Below are positions 16,073 through 25,558 of a stretch of 64,000 bases of DNA, piece by piece; the stretch's first letter is position 1, and every line of letters starts with the position of its first letter. The notes beneath the pieces are model-generated. The model worked only from the letters and a program-made list of their open reading frames with translations. It was not told the DNA's origin and searched no databases. The position numbers were made by a program, and so were the translations under genes. The stretch comes from Rhodococcus sp. WMMA185. GTDB lineage: Bacteria; Actinomycetota; Actinomycetes; Mycobacteriales; Mycobacteriaceae. The stretch is from positions 1,612,001 to 1,676,000 of the forward strand of contig NZ_CP017014.1 of assembly GCF_001767395.1 (NCBI RefSeq), read 5' to 3'.

Positions 16073-16696
16073 GTGGTTGCTGACGCACAGGTGTCAGAAA
16101 GTAGAAAAGCAGTGCAGAGGGGCCGGCTGGTGGTACTGGCCGGCCCCTCGGCTGTCGGAAAGTCCAGCGTGGTGCGCCTGCTTCGAGAGCGGATGCCTGA
16201 GCTTGTCTTCAGCGTGTCCGCCACGACGCGTGAGCCACGCCCGGGCGAGGTGGACGGTGAGGACTACCGTTTCACCTCTCGTGACGAGTTCCAGCGCATG
16301 ATCGATGCCGGCGAGCTTCTCGAATGGGCTGAGATCCACGGCGGGCTTCAGTTGTCGGGGACCCCGGCAGCCCCGGTCCGCCAGGCGATCGAGCAGGGAA
16401 AACCCGTGCTGATCGAGGTCGATCTGGGAGGGGCGCGTGCAATTCGGACGGCGATGCCCGAGGCGCTCCTCGTCTTCATGGCCCCGCCCAGCTGGGACGT
16501 GCTGGTCCGTCGATTGACCGACAGGGGGACCGAATCCGCCGAGGTCGTGGAGCGGCGTCTCAAGACCGCGAGGACCGAACTCGACGCGCAGGACGAGTTC
16601 GACGAGGTCATAGTGAACGAGGATGTCAACCGATCGTGCGACGAGTTGGTATCCTTGTTGGTTGGACGGTCGGAACAGTCCGGGCCGATCCACTAG
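16073..16696 (+). CDS. gmk: Guanylate kinase
   Basis: Phosphorylates GMP to GDP. The 207-residue protein has the P-loop [16 protein letters not shown] (residues ~22-37), the GMP-binding signature [21 protein letters not shown] and the later [15 protein letters not shown] 16073 gives about 17 residues before the conserved core ([11 protein letters not shown]), similar to other actinobacterial enzymes. It follows mihF and precedes rpoZ, an order kept in Mycobacteriales. Confidence 0.97.
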   Translation: MVADAQVSESRKAVQRGRLVVLAGPSAVGKSSVVRLLRERMPELVFSVSATTREPRPGEVDGEDYRFTSRDEFQRMIDAGELLEWAEIHGGLQLSGTPAAPVRQAIEQGKPVLIEVDLGGARAIRTAMPEALLVFMAPPSWDVLVRRLTDRGTESAEVVERRLKTARTELDAQDEFDEVIVNEDVNRSCDELVSLLVGRSEQSGPIH

Positions 16697-16738
16697 TTCT
16701 CACATCCGCTAGCCAGAACTGATTCCAGGAGATACCGA

Positions 16739-17044
16739 GTGAGTAGCACCCCCGCAGCAGCGTCAGCAGAACCCGGCCACGGCGCCCTCGCGGCCTATGA
16801 CGTCCCGCTCGGAATTACCAACCCTCCGATCGACGAACTGCTCGAACGCACGTCGTCGAAGTACGCGCTGGTGATCTACTCGGCCAAGCGGGCGCGTCAG
16901 ATCAACGACTACTACAACCAGCTCGGTGACGGCATCCTCGAATACGTCGGTCCCCTCGTGGAGCCGGGTCTTCAGGAGAAGCCCCTCTCGATCGCATTGC
17001 GTGAGATCCACTCCGATCTGCTCGAGCACACCGAGGGCGAGTGA
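16739..17044 (+). CDS. rpoZ: RNA polymerase omega subunit
   Basis: Helps beta-prime folding and polymerase assembly. The 101-residue actinobacterial form contains [20 protein letters not shown] and [19 protein letters not shown], then [22 protein letters not shown] 16739 follows AGGAGA at 16727-16732. coaBC begins 13 bases after its stop. Confidence 0.97.
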   Translation: MSSTPAAASAEPGHGALAAYDVPLGITNPPIDELLERTSSKYALVIYSAKRARQINDYYNQLGDGILEYVGPLVEPGLQEKPLSIALREIHSDLLEHTEGE

Positions 17045-17057
17045 GCGGAGGAGCGCC

Positions 17058-18359
17058 GTGCCTGAACAGGCTGCGGGTCCGGGTTCCGGGCACGTGACGG
17101 AATCGGGTTCGGATCTGTCGGGCACAGCAGGCAAACGCATCGTCGTCGGTGTCGGCGGCGGTATCGCCGCGTACAAGAGTTGTTCCGTCATCCGCGCGTT
17201 CACCGAGAGCGGGCACCATGTGCGGGTCGTTCCGACGGAGTCGGCGCTCGAGTTCGTCGGAAAGGCGACGTTCGAGGCGCTGTCAGGCAACCCGGTGCAC
17301 GCCGGGGTGTTCGCAGACGTACCGCAGGTACCGCATGTGCGTCTCGGACAGGAAGCGGATCTTGTCGTCATCGTGCCCGCCACCGCGGACTTGATGGCGC
17401 GCGCGGTCGCGGGCCGGGCCGACGACTTGCTCACCGCGACACTGCTCACCGCACGCTGCCCGGTGATGTTCGTGCCTGCGATGCACACCGAGATGTGGGA
17501 ACACCCGGCCACTGTCGCCAACGTTGCTACGCTGCGCTCTCGCGGCGTGACGGTGATCGAACCGGCGTCGGGGCGTCTCACCGGCAAGGACGCCGGACCG
17601 GGTCGACTGCCCGAACCTGACGAGATCGTGGGATTGGCCTCGCTTCTGCTCGAGCGGCCTGACGCGCTGTGCCGTGACCTCGAGGGCCGGCGGATTCTCG
17701 TGTCTGCCGGCGGCACTCGCGAGCCGCTCGACCCGGTACGGTTCCTCGGCAATCGCAGTTCGGGCAAGCAGGGTTACGCCCTCGCCCGACTTGCCGTGCA
17801 GCGAGGAGCCCAGGTCACCCTGGTGTCCGGGTATACCGCCGGCCTCGCAGACCCCGCCGCAGTCGACATCGTGCATGTGCGCACTGCGGAGGACATGCGA
17901 GCCGCGGTCGTCAAAAACGCGCCGGAGGTCGATGCGGTGATCATGGCGGCCGCAGTGGCGGACTTCCGCCCGTCGTCTGTGGAAACGGCCAAGATCAAGA
18001 AAGGTGCGGGCGAGCCTGCGTCCATCGCTCTCACCAAGAACGAGGACATCCTCGCCGGCCTGGTCCAATCTCGCCGAGACGGTCAAGTCCCGGCGTCCAC
18101 CGTGATCGTCGGGTTCGCCGCGGAGACAGGCGATGCCGAAGGTGATGTGCTCACCCATGCACGAACCAAGCTCGAGCGTAAGGGCTGCGATCTTCTCGTC
18201 GTCAACGCAGTCGGCGAGGGTAAGGCATTCGAGGTCGACCACAACGACGGTTGGTTGCTCGGCTCCGACGGTTCCGAGTCGGCGCTCGAACACGGATCGA
18301 AAGCACTGATGGCGAGTCGTGTGCTCGACAGCGTCGGACAACTGATCCGTGCTCGATGA
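17058..18359 (+). CDS. coaBC: Bifunctional phosphopantothenoylcysteine decarboxylase/synthetase
   Basis: Two consecutive steps of coenzyme A synthesis. The 433-residue protein has an FMN-dependent CoaC half (KRIVVGVGGGIAAYKS, VVIVPATADLMARAVAG, and the EPASGRLTGKDAGPGRL lid) and a CTP-dependent CoaB half from about residue 210 (RILVSAGGTREPLDPVRFLG, NRSSGKQGYALA, MAAAVADFRP). GTG 17058 has GGAGGAG at 17047-17053. Longer in-frame sequence overlapping rpoZ is ignored because it lacks conservation. Confidence 0.96.
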   Translation: MPEQAAGPGSGHVTESGSDLSGTAGKRIVVGVGGGIAAYKSCSVIRAFTESGHHVRVVPTESALEFVGKATFEALSGNPVHAGVFADVPQVPHVRLGQEADLVVIVPATADLMARAVAGRADDLLTATLLTARCPVMFVPAMHTEMWEHPATVANVATLRSRGVTVIEPASGRLTGKDAGPGRLPEPDEIVGLASLLLERPDALCRDLEGRRILVSAGGTREPLDPVRFLGNRSSGKQGYALARLAVQRGAQVTLVSGYTAGLADPAAVDIVHVRTAEDMRAAVVKNAPEVDAVIMAAAVADFRPSSVETAKIKKGAGEPASIALTKNEDILAGLVQSRRDGQVPASTVIVGFAAETGDAEGDVLTHARTKLERKGCDLLVVNAVGEGKAFEVDHNDGWLLGSDGSESALEHGSKALMASRVLDSVGQLIRAR

Positions 18360-18442
18360 ACGAAGATATCGCCGAGGTCCGGTGACCATGGCTCGTCGGC
18401 ATGAACCTGCGGAGGTGCCGTTCGGGTTGTTCGCATTACTCC

Positions 18443-18479
18443 GCAGCTAAGCTGCTTTAAAGTGTTGTTCAGGGACAAC
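18443..18479 (+). promoter_or_regulatory. Palindromes in the metK leader
   Basis: GCAGCT-A-AGCTGC (18443-18455) is a perfect palindrome. Next to it, GTTGT (18464-18468) and ACAAC (18475-18479) form a second short inverted repeat. They lie between coaBC and metK and could be a terminator, an operator or leader structure. I could not match them to a SAM riboswitch consensus. Confidence 0.3.
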
Positions 18480-18514
18480 TGTCGTTCCGGGGCAACCGTC
18501 GAGAGGGGAATTTT

Positions 18515-19729
18515 GTGAGCCAGTCCGGTAGTCGGCTTTTCACCAGCGAGTCTGTCACCGAGGGACACCCGGACAAGATTTGTGATGCAATCAGCGATTC
18601 CATCCTCGACGCACTCCTCGCGGAAGACCCCCGGGCCCGAGTCGCCGTCGAGACGATGGTCACCACCGGGCAGGTTCACGTCGCCGGTGAGGTGACGACC
18701 ACTGCATACGCCGACATCCCCAAGATCGTGCGCGACACGGTGCTCGAGATCGGCTACGACTCCTCCGCCAAGGGCTTCGACGGCAACTCCTGCGGCGTCA
18801 ACGTGGCGATCGGGGCGCAGTCCCCCGAGATCGCTCAGGGTGTCGACCACTCGCACGAGGTCCGCACCGGAGAACTCAGCGACGACGAGATCGACCGTCA
18901 GGGCGCCGGCGACCAGGGGCTGATGTTTGGATTCGCCACCACCGACACCCCGGAACTGATGCCGCTGCCGATCGCGCTCGCGCATCGGCTGTCACGTCGT
19001 CTCACCGAGGTTCGCAAGTCCGGCGTGCTGCCCTATCTGCGCCCGGACGGCAAGACGCAGGTCACGATCGAGTACGACGGCGACAGGCCGGTTCGTCTAG
19101 ACACCGTGGTCATTTCGACCCAGCACGCCGCGGACATCGACCTCGACAATCTGCTGACGCCGGATCTGCGCGAGAAGGTTCTCGGTTCCGTCCTTGCGGA
19201 CCTCGAGATGCCGACGCTCGACACCTCGGATATCCGGCTCCTGGTCAACCCGACCGGCAAGTTCGTGCTCGGTGGCCCGATGGGTGACGCCGGACTGACC
19301 GGGCGAAAGATCATCGTCGACACCTACGGCGGAATGGCTCGCCACGGAGGCGGCGCATTCTCCGGTAAAGACCCGTCGAAGGTGGACCGGTCGGCTGCTT
19401 ACGCCATGCGCTGGGTGGCGAAGAACGCTGTGGCCGCCGGGCTTGCGGAGCGCATCGAGGTGCAGGTTGCCTACGCCATCGGGAAAGCGGCACCGGTAGG
19501 TCTCTTCGTCGAGACGTTCGGCACCGAGAAGACGGACCCGGTTCGTATTCAGCAAGCGATCGCCGAAACCTTCGATCTGCGCCCCGGCGCGATCATCCGC
19601 GACCTCGATCTGTTGCGCCCGATCTATGCGCAGACCGCGGCCTACGGTCACTTCGGGCGTACCGACATCAACCTCCCGTGGGAGAGCGTCGACCGGGCGG
19701 AGAAGCTGCGCGCCGCGACGGGCCTTTGA
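18515..19729 (+). CDS. metK: S-adenosylmethionine synthetase
   Basis: Makes SAM from methionine and ATP. The 404-residue protein carries [20 protein letters not shown] at the N-terminus, [12 protein letters not shown] in the centre and the phosphate-binding [19 protein letters not shown] motif. GTG 18515 follows GAGAGGGGA at 18501-18509. The 155-base gap from coaBC suggests its own promoter. Confidence 0.98.
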   Translation: MSQSGSRLFTSESVTEGHPDKICDAISDSILDALLAEDPRARVAVETMVTTGQVHVAGEVTTTAYADIPKIVRDTVLEIGYDSSAKGFDGNSCGVNVAIGAQSPEIAQGVDHSHEVRTGELSDDEIDRQGAGDQGLMFGFATTDTPELMPLPIALAHRLSRRLTEVRKSGVLPYLRPDGKTQVTIEYDGDRPVRLDTVVISTQHAADIDLDNLLTPDLREKVLGSVLADLEMPTLDTSDIRLLVNPTGKFVLGGPMGDAGLTGRKIIVDTYGGMARHGGGAFSGKDPSKVDRSAAYAMRWVAKNAVAAGLAERIEVQVAYAIGKAAPVGLFVETFGTEKTDPVRIQQAIAETFDLRPGAIIRDLDLLRPIYAQTAAYGHFGRTDINLPWESVDRAEKLRAATGL

Positions 19730-19777
19730 TCGATTGTCGCCGCCCGAGGTGGGCGCTGTGGTGGTAGCGGTCGCCAC

Positions 19778-21811
19778 GTGAGCGCAGGCAAGGTTGCGGC
19801 AGAGGTAGATCCGATTGCCAGGGTGCTGCCGCTGCTTCCGCTCGCTCACCTCGACCGCGAATTCGACTATCTGGTTCCGCGGGATCTCGACGAGCAGGCT
19901 CGACCCGGGGTCCGGGTACGTATCCGGTTCGCCGGACGCCTCGTCGACGGATTCGTTGTCTCACGCCGCGCAACCAGCGAACATCAGGGACGCTTCGGCT
20001 GGCTCGAGCGTGTGATCTCGGCGGAGCGAGTGCTCACTCCGGAGATCAGCCGGGTGGTCGATCTCGTCGCAAGCAGGTATGCGGGCACCCGCGCCGACGT
20101 GTTGCGGCTCGCGGTTCCGCCACGGCACGCACGGGCGGAATCCGAGACCGCGGCCGCGCCTGGCGGTTCGGTTCCCGCCGGAGCCGACGCGATCCCGATC
20201 GAGACCGAGGCATGGACGAGGTATGTCCATGGCGAGGCTTTCGTGACCGCGTTGTCGGAGGGGCGTTCACCGCATGCCGTATGGCAGGCGCTGCCCGGAG
20301 AAGACTGGACGGCACGTCTCGCGGAGCTGGCCGGAGTGGTTGTCGCCTCCGGAGCGAGCACCGTGATCGTCGTCCCCGATCAGCGAACTCTCGATCGTAC
20401 GGTGGCGTCGGTGGCGGCACTGCTGGGAAGCGATGCCGTCGTCGGACTGGCAGCGGGCCTCGGCCCGGCGACGCGTTATCGGCGTTGGCTGGCCGCGCTA
20501 CGCGGCACGGCCCCGGTGGTGGTGGGAACGCGAAGTGCGGTGTTCGCTCCGACACCACAAACCGGGCTGATAGTGGTCTGGGACGACGGGGACGACAATC
20601 ACTCGGAGCCGCGAGCGCCGTATCCGCATGCTCGCGAGGTGGCGCTACTGCGGGCGTACGCCAGTGGCTGCGCGGTAGTGCTCGCAGGACACGCACGGAC
20701 CGCCGAGGCTCAGGCTCTGGTCGATTCAGGATGGGCACACGATCTCGTGGCGGCCCGCGATACCGTGCGTGCCGCGGCGCCGAAGATCACTGCCCTCGCC
20801 GACAGCGACCATGCGCTGGCCCGTGACCCGGGCGCACGGGCCGCCAGACTGCCCGCCATCGCATTCGCGGCGGCCCGTGAGGCGCTCGGTGCGGGTAAGG
20901 GGGTGCTGGTCCAAGTTCCCAGGCGCGGGTACGTACCGAGCCTCGCATGTGGCAAGTGCCGTGCGGCTGCGCGGTGCCGCCGGTGCAACGGTCCCCTCGC
21001 CTTGCCGTCGGCCGCGGGCCCGGACGGAGCCGCGACCCCGGCATGCCGCTGGTGCGGCGTCGCGGACGCCGCCCATCGTTGCCACGCGTGCGGTGCGCGG
21101 GCGCTGCGTGCCGTCGTCGTCGGGGCGGGCCGCACTGCCGAGGAACTCGGGCGCGCCTTCCCCGGCATCACGGTCCGGATGTCCGGAGGCGACGATGTTG
21201 TCGACGAGGTGGAACAGGGTCCGATTCTGGTGGTATCGACAGTCGGCGCCGAACCCGTCATGACAGGTGGATACGGGGCCGCCCTGCTGCTCGACGGGTG
21301 GGCGCTGTTGGGTCGCCCGGACCTGCGCGCGGCGGAGGAGACTCTGCGCAGATGGATGACGGCCTCGGCGCTGGTGGCACCCTTCGCAGAGGGCGGTCAG
21401 GTGGTTGTCGTCGCGGATTCCGGTATCCCCACGGTTCAGGCACTGATCCGCTGGGATCCGGTCGGCCATGCGCGCGCCCAGTACGCCGAGCGTGCGGAGG
21501 TCGGATTTCCGCCCGCCAGTCATATGGCGGCGATCGACGGCAGCGCCCGGGCGATCGCCGACCTCCTCGACGCGGCGGAGTTGCCGGGGAGTGCGGAACT
21601 GCTCGGACCGGTCGAATTGCCTGCGGGGGAGCGGCTTCCGTTTTCCGGAGACTCCCCAGAACCCACCGAGGTCGAGCGCATGCTGATCCGCGTGCCCCGC
21701 GGCGACGGGAGTGCTCTGGCCAAGGCGCTGCGGGACGCACAAGCGGTACGCAGTGCGCGCAAGGACTCGCAGCCGACACGAGTGCAAATCGATCCCACCC
21801 GCCTCGGATGA
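19778..21811 (+). CDS. priA: Primosomal protein N' (PriA), degenerate helicase type
   Basis: PriA-like replication restart factor of 677 residues. The N-terminal 3'BD domain (ARVLPLLPLAHLDREFDYLVP) and the eight-cysteine zinc-binding region are intact: the pairs CGKC, CRRC, CRWC and CHAC occur around residues 390-450. The helicase motor is not. The Walker A position reads LPGEDWTARLAEL instead of a GxGKT loop, and the DEAH position reads WDDGDDNH. This matches the known actinobacterial PriA form, which is thought not to hydrolyse ATP, so helicase activity is unlikely. GTG 19778 is used as start. It lies between metK and fmt. Confidence 0.9.
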   Translation: MSAGKVAAEVDPIARVLPLLPLAHLDREFDYLVPRDLDEQARPGVRVRIRFAGRLVDGFVVSRRATSEHQGRFGWLERVISAERVLTPEISRVVDLVASRYAGTRADVLRLAVPPRHARAESETAAAPGGSVPAGADAIPIETEAWTRYVHGEAFVTALSEGRSPHAVWQALPGEDWTARLAELAGVVVASGASTVIVVPDQRTLDRTVASVAALLGSDAVVGLAAGLGPATRYRRWLAALRGTAPVVVGTRSAVFAPTPQTGLIVVWDDGDDNHSEPRAPYPHAREVALLRAYASGCAVVLAGHARTAEAQALVDSGWAHDLVAARDTVRAAAPKITALADSDHALARDPGARAARLPAIAFAAAREALGAGKGVLVQVPRRGYVPSLACGKCRAAARCRRCNGPLALPSAAGPDGAATPACRWCGVADAAHRCHACGARALRAVVVGAGRTAEELGRAFPGITVRMSGGDDVVDEVEQGPILVVSTVGAEPVMTGGYGAALLLDGWALLGRPDLRAAEETLRRWMTASALVAPFAEGGQVVVVADSGIPTVQALIRWDPVGHARAQYAERAEVGFPPASHMAAIDGSARAIADLLDAAELPGSAELLGPVELPAGERLPFSGDSPEPTEVERMLIRVPRGDGSALAKALRDAQAVRSARKDSQPTRVQIDPTRLG

Positions 21812-21898
21812 GTGCGCTACGCCTCGAGATTGCGTCCTATTGAATCCCACCGGGCTCGCCGAGTGCTGTCGGCGCGGCGCGACTCCTTAGACTGGGCG

Positions 21899-21962
21899 CA
21901 CATCTTCGAGCAGGCACGTCATCGAGCGAGCATGTCACCGAGCAGTCACATCATCGAGCAAG
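21899..21962 (+). repeat. 16-bp tandem repeat, four units, upstream of fmt
   Basis: Four head-to-tail 16-bp units with consensus CACRTCATCGAGCRAG lie at 21899-21914, 21915-21930, 21931-21946 and 21947-21962. The units differ at a few positions. They fill part of the 218-base priA-fmt gap, which otherwise holds no recognisable gene. The period is not a multiple of three, so the array is unlikely to be coding. Confidence 0.9.
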
Positions 21963-22029
21963 GGAGTTTCTTCGTGGAGGTAGTGTCGGCCCGCACAGTG
22001 GCCCACCATCCATCGTGTGGGTCGCCGAC

Positions 22030-22953
22030 GTGCGCGTAGTCTTCGCCGGAACCCCCGAACCCGCTGTGCCTTCCCTCGAGCGGCTGATCCGGTCGCCGCA
22101 TCACGACGTCGTGGCAGTGATCACCCGGCCGGATGCGGTGGCCGGGCGCGGACGCAAGGTGGTCCGCTCGCCGATAGGCGAACTCGCCGACTCACACGGC
22201 ATCGAGGTTCTCACGCCGAACCGGGCTACGGACCCGGACTTCCTCACCCGCCTGGCCGAGCTCGCGCCCGACTGTGCGCCCGTCGTCGCCTACGGTGCAC
22301 TGCTGCCGCAGCAGGTCCTCGACATCCCGGTCCACGGCTGGGTCAACCTGCATTTCTCGTTGTTGCCGGCATGGCGCGGAGCCGCGCCTGTTCAGGCAGC
22401 CATCGGCGCAGGCGATGACATGACCGGTGCCAGCGCCTTCCGGCTCGAGGCAGGGATGGACACCGGCCCGGTCTACGGCGTTGTCACCGAACGGATTCGT
22501 GATACCGACACCGCCGGTGACCTCCTGGGGAGATTGGCCGACAGCGGAGCGGTACTCCTCGAGTCCGTTCTCGACGGAATCGAGGCCGGTTCGATCACTG
22601 CGGTCCCGCAACCGGCAGAGGGTGTCTCGTATGCGCCCAAGGTGACGGTCGATGCGGCCCGGATCCGTTGGGACAGGGCGGCTACGGCGGTGGATCGGCA
22701 CATCCGGTCGGTCACCCCTGCACCCGGTTCCTGGACCACGATCGGGGATTTGCGCCTCAAGGTCGGCCCTGTTGCACTCACCGAGGAGCAGCTCGAACCG
22801 GGGGAGATCTCGGTGAGCAAGACAGGATTGCTGGTCGGCACGTCGACGGTCGCGGTGCGACTGGATCGCATTCAACCGCAAGGCAAGAAGCAGATGGCCG
22901 CCCTGGACTGGGTCCGTGGCGCACGACTTGATGAAAAGGCTCGGGCACAGTGA
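22030..22953 (+). CDS. fmt: Methionyl-tRNA formyltransferase
   Basis: Formylates initiator methionyl-tRNA. The 307-residue protein begins [19 protein letters not shown] and has the folate/catalytic region [19 protein letters not shown] with Asn/His, then the C-terminal OB-type domain ([20 protein letters not shown]). GTG 22030 is chosen because the family starts at RVVFAG. An in-frame GTG at 22015 adds five residues and has a CACCAT box seven bases upstream, so a leaderless longer form is possible. No good ribosome binding site is seen for either. Confidence 0.95.
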   Translation: MRVVFAGTPEPAVPSLERLIRSPHHDVVAVITRPDAVAGRGRKVVRSPIGELADSHGIEVLTPNRATDPDFLTRLAELAPDCAPVVAYGALLPQQVLDIPVHGWVNLHFSLLPAWRGAAPVQAAIGAGDDMTGASAFRLEAGMDTGPVYGVVTERIRDTDTAGDLLGRLADSGAVLLESVLDGIEAGSITAVPQPAEGVSYAPKVTVDAARIRWDRAATAVDRHIRSVTPAPGSWTTIGDLRLKVGPVALTEEQLEPGEISVSKTGLLVGTSTVAVRLDRIQPQGKKQMAALDWVRGARLDEKARAQ

Positions 22954-22981
22954 GCAAAGCGGAGGAATGGGCACAGTGAGC
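22943..22981 (+). repeat. 13-bp direct repeat spanning fmt stop and rsmB start
   Basis: GGGCACAGTGAGC occurs at 22943-22955 and again at 22969-22981, 26 bases apart. The first copy holds the fmt stop (GTGA) and the second the rsmB GTG start. GGAGGA lies between. The arrangement looks like a small duplication that moved the rsmB start away from an original stop-start overlap. Confidence 0.7.
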
Positions 22982-24409
22982 GAATCAAGAAGACCGGCTC
23001 GCCGAGGCCAGTCCGGTTCGGGGGCACGCAACAGCAGACCCCGGCAGGCGCGTCGCCCCGATGCCTCCCGGGCCGGGCTGGACGAGCCTCGTGTGGCTGC
23101 CAGGGACGTTTTGCGCGCCGTCCGTGAGCGCGACGCCTACGCGAATCTGGTGCTGCCCGGCCTCCTGCGAGAGCGGCGCCTCGACGGCCGAGACGCGGCA
23201 CTGGCCACTGAACTGGCCTATGGCGCGGCACGAGCGCGGGGACTCCTCGATGCGGTGATTTCCGACTGCGCAGGCCGGCCGATCGAGGAGATCGACGGAC
23301 CACTGCTCGACGTCCTTCAACTCGGCACTTACCAACTGTTGCGCACACGGGTGGCCCCTCACGCTGCGGTCGCGACATCGGTCGACCTCGTGCGTGCGGA
23401 ATCGGGCCACGGTAAGGCCGGATTCGTCAACGCCGTGCTGCGTCGGGTGTCCGAGCGTACGGAGTCCGAATGGGTGGAGCGTCTCGCGCCCACCGATCCG
23501 GTGGGTCGGCTGGCGTTCGCGCATGCCCACCCGACGTGGATCGCGCAGGCCTTCGCGGACGCTCTCGGCCCAGACGCCGGTGAACTCGAGGACGTGCTCG
23601 TCGCCGATGACGCCAGGCCCACGGTTCATCTTGTCGCGCGGCCGGGGGAGATCTCCGCGGAGGAACTCGCGCTCGTGACCGGCGGTGAGGTGGGGAGGTA
23701 CTCGCCCTATGCGGTCTATCTCGACGGAGGCGATCCGGGCCTGCTCGACGCCGTTCGCGAGGGTCTTGCCGGTGTTCAGGACGAGGGCAGTCAATTGGTC
23801 GCCCGGGCACTGTCCCTCGCCCCGCTCGAGGGACCGGACGGTGGTCGTTGGCTCGATCTCTGTGCAGGTCCGGGCGGGAAGGCGGCTCTGCTCGGTGCCC
23901 TGGCGGGAATCGTGGGTGGCCGGGTCGATGCGGTCGAGCCGGTCGAGCACCGTGCGGACCTGATCCGTAAGACGACCAAGGAACTCCCGGTCGACGTAAC
24001 GGTCGCCGACGGGCGAGATCCCGGGCTAGAGCACGGGTACGACCGCGTCCTGGTCGATGCCCCGTGCACCGGGCTGGGTGCGCTGCGCCGGCGCCCTGAG
24101 GCACGGTGGCGCAGGCAGCCCGGTGAAGTGGCCGGACTGGCGAAGCTGCAACGAGAACTTCTCGCATCGGCGATATCGCTGGTGCGCCCCGGTGGGGTGG
24201 TCCTCTACGCAACGTGTTCGCCGCACTTGTCGGAGACCGTCACGGTGGTCGCGGACGCGGTACGCCGCTACGGGGTGACTGCCCTCGACACACGTGAGCT
24301 GGTACCCGGTGTGCCGGATCTCGGCGATGGTCCGAGCGTTCAGCTGTGGCCACATCGCCACGGCACCGACGCGATGTTCTTCGCCGCGCTGCGCAAGCCG
24401 GCGGCCTGA
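22976..24409 (+). CDS. rsmB: 16S rRNA (cytosine-967-C5)-methyltransferase RsmB
   Basis: Methylates C967 of 16S rRNA. The 477-residue protein has a basic N-terminal tail (about 45 residues rich in Arg/Ser), a NusB-like RNA-binding domain (VAARDVLRAVRERDAYANLVL to FVNAVLRRV) and a Rossmann methyltransferase domain. The domain contains the SAM motif WLDLCAGPGGKAALLGAL, motif IV VDAPCTGLGALRRRPEARW and the catalytic ATCSPHLSET. GTG 22976 has GGAGGA at 22961-22966. ATG 22967 directly abuts that site and is less likely. Confidence 0.94.
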   Translation: MSESRRPARRGQSGSGARNSRPRQARRPDASRAGLDEPRVAARDVLRAVRERDAYANLVLPGLLRERRLDGRDAALATELAYGAARARGLLDAVISDCAGRPIEEIDGPLLDVLQLGTYQLLRTRVAPHAAVATSVDLVRAESGHGKAGFVNAVLRRVSERTESEWVERLAPTDPVGRLAFAHAHPTWIAQAFADALGPDAGELEDVLVADDARPTVHLVARPGEISAEELALVTGGEVGRYSPYAVYLDGGDPGLLDAVREGLAGVQDEGSQLVARALSLAPLEGPDGGRWLDLCAGPGGKAALLGALAGIVGGRVDAVEPVEHRADLIRKTTKELPVDVTVADGRDPGLEHGYDRVLVDAPCTGLGALRRRPEARWRRQPGEVAGLAKLQRELLASAISLVRPGGVVLYATCSPHLSETVTVVADAVRRYGVTALDTRELVPGVPDLGDGPSVQLWPHRHGTDAMFFAALRKPAA

Positions 24410-24463
24410 CGACATCCGAACCGCGAGGGCGATAGGAGGGGCGTTCGGGCTCCCTGGTCCAGG

Positions 24464-24802
24464 TCAGATTTCGTCGTAGCGCTCGCGCAGCTCGGGTGGC
24501 GCCTTGACGTACCACGCCTGCCGGAGCACGTCGGTCAACTCGTCGGCGTCGACCTTGTCGAGGTCGACGAGAATGGCGCCGTATCCGTCGTAGTGGGGTG
24601 TGGTGTAGAACGGGCCGCCCTGGTCGACGAGCGAGCTCTTCTGGTCGAGTCCGCACATCACGGCAAGGGCGCCGTCCGACTCGATCCGCAAACGGGCGAG
24701 GAGCTTGCCCCCCACCTTCAGTGCCGGGGTCTGGTAGGTGGTGCCTTCCTCCACTTCGGGCAGCGACAACCCGATCTTCACCGCGTCCTTCCAGGTCTGC
24801 AT
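24464..24802 (-). CDS. MmcQ/YjbR family protein
   Basis: Small 112-residue protein of the YjbR/MmcQ fold (CyaY-like, sometimes annotated as DNA-binding; real function unknown). Family segments visible are [21 protein letters not shown], the [15 protein letters not shown] strand pair and a C-terminal [19 protein letters not shown] helix. The ATG at 24802 is chosen because the conserved [16 protein letters not shown] begins there and a CATACT box sits six bases upstream, consistent with a leaderless transcript. It is convergent with rsmB and divergent from rpe. Confidence 0.85.
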   Translation of the reverse strand: MQTWKDAVKIGLSLPEVEEGTTYQTPALKVGGKLLARLRIESDGALAVMCGLDQKSSLVDQGGPFYTTPHYDGYGAILVDLDKVDADELTDVLRQAWYVKAPPELRERYDEI

Positions 24803-24847
24803 AAACCCAGTATGGACCGCGTGCCAGGGCCAGGAGGTGCCTACGAC

Positions 24848-24853
24848 TAAACT
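24848..24853 (+). promoter_or_regulatory. Putative leaderless -10 box for rpe
   Basis: TAAACT is followed by exactly seven bases and the GTG at 24861. No ribosome binding site lies between. This supports GTG 24861 over ATG 24873 as the rpe start. Confidence 0.55.
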
Positions 24854-24860
24854 TTGCCGT

Positions 24861-25541
24861 GTGGCCACCCCGATGATCGCACCCTCCATTTTGTCTGCGG
24901 ATTTCGCACGCCTCGCCGAGGAGGCGAAGGCCGTCGCCGGTGCCGACTGGTTGCACGTCGACGTGATGGACGCACACTTCGTGCCCAATCTGACACTCGG
25001 CCTTCCCGTGGTGAAGAGCCTGCTCGCCGCGACGGATATTCCGCTCGACTGTCATCTCATGATCGACGAGCCCGACCGCTGGGCGCCGTCCTACGCCGAG
25101 GCCGGCGCACACAATGTCACGTTCCACGCGGAGGCCACCGACGACCCGTGTGCGGTGGCCAGTGACATTCGCGCGGCAGGAGCCAAGGCCGGACTCAGCG
25201 TCAAACCCGGAACGCCGATCGAACCGTACCTGGAAATCTTGAAGGACTTCGACACCCTGCTGGTGATGAGCGTGGAACCCGGTTTCGGAGGCCAGTCGTT
25301 CATCCCGGAGGTCCTGGCGAAGGCGCGAGCGATTCGCCGCCTCGTCGACTCCGGCGAACTGACACTGGTCGTCGAGATCGACGGCGGCATCAATGCCGAC
25401 ACCATCGAGGCCGCTGCGGAAGCAGGCGTGGACTGCTTCGTGTCCGGCTCCGGCGTCTACGGCGCGAGTGACCCGGCGGAGGCGGTGCGTTCCCTGAGGG
25501 CTGCCGCGGCCAAAGCATCGCCGCATCTGACGCCGCTGTAG
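24861..25541 (+). CDS. rpe: Ribulose-phosphate 3-epimerase
   Basis: Interconverts ribulose 5-phosphate and xylulose 5-phosphate. The 226-residue TIM barrel has [17 protein letters not shown] at the N-terminus, the metal-ligand region [29 protein letters not shown], then [13 protein letters not shown] and [19 protein letters not shown]. The Asp and His metal ligands are present. GTG 24861 gives ATP before MIAPS, and a -10 box seven bases upstream supports it. ribD follows 17 bases downstream, linking the pentose pathway to riboflavin synthesis, which uses ribulose 5-phosphate. Confidence 0.96.
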   Translation: MATPMIAPSILSADFARLAEEAKAVAGADWLHVDVMDAHFVPNLTLGLPVVKSLLAATDIPLDCHLMIDEPDRWAPSYAEAGAHNVTFHAEATDDPCAVASDIRAAGAKAGLSVKPGTPIEPYLEILKDFDTLLVMSVEPGFGGQSFIPEVLAKARAIRRLVDSGELTLVVEIDGGINADTIEAAAEAGVDCFVSGSGVYGASDPAEAVRSLRAAAAKASPHLTPL

Positions 25542-25558
25542 CGGCGGGCGTCCGGGTC

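Noticed and set aside
18360-18514. Possible SAM riboswitch before metK
   Set aside because: Only short palindromes are present; I could not find the conserved core of SAM-I or SAM-IV. A covariance-model search would decide.
21899-21962. CRISPR array
   Set aside because: Units are contiguous 16-mers without spacers, and there are no cas genes in the window.
21812-22039. Small open frame of 75 codons between priA and fmt
   Set aside because: It runs through the 16-bp tandem array and has no ribosome binding site or protein-like features.
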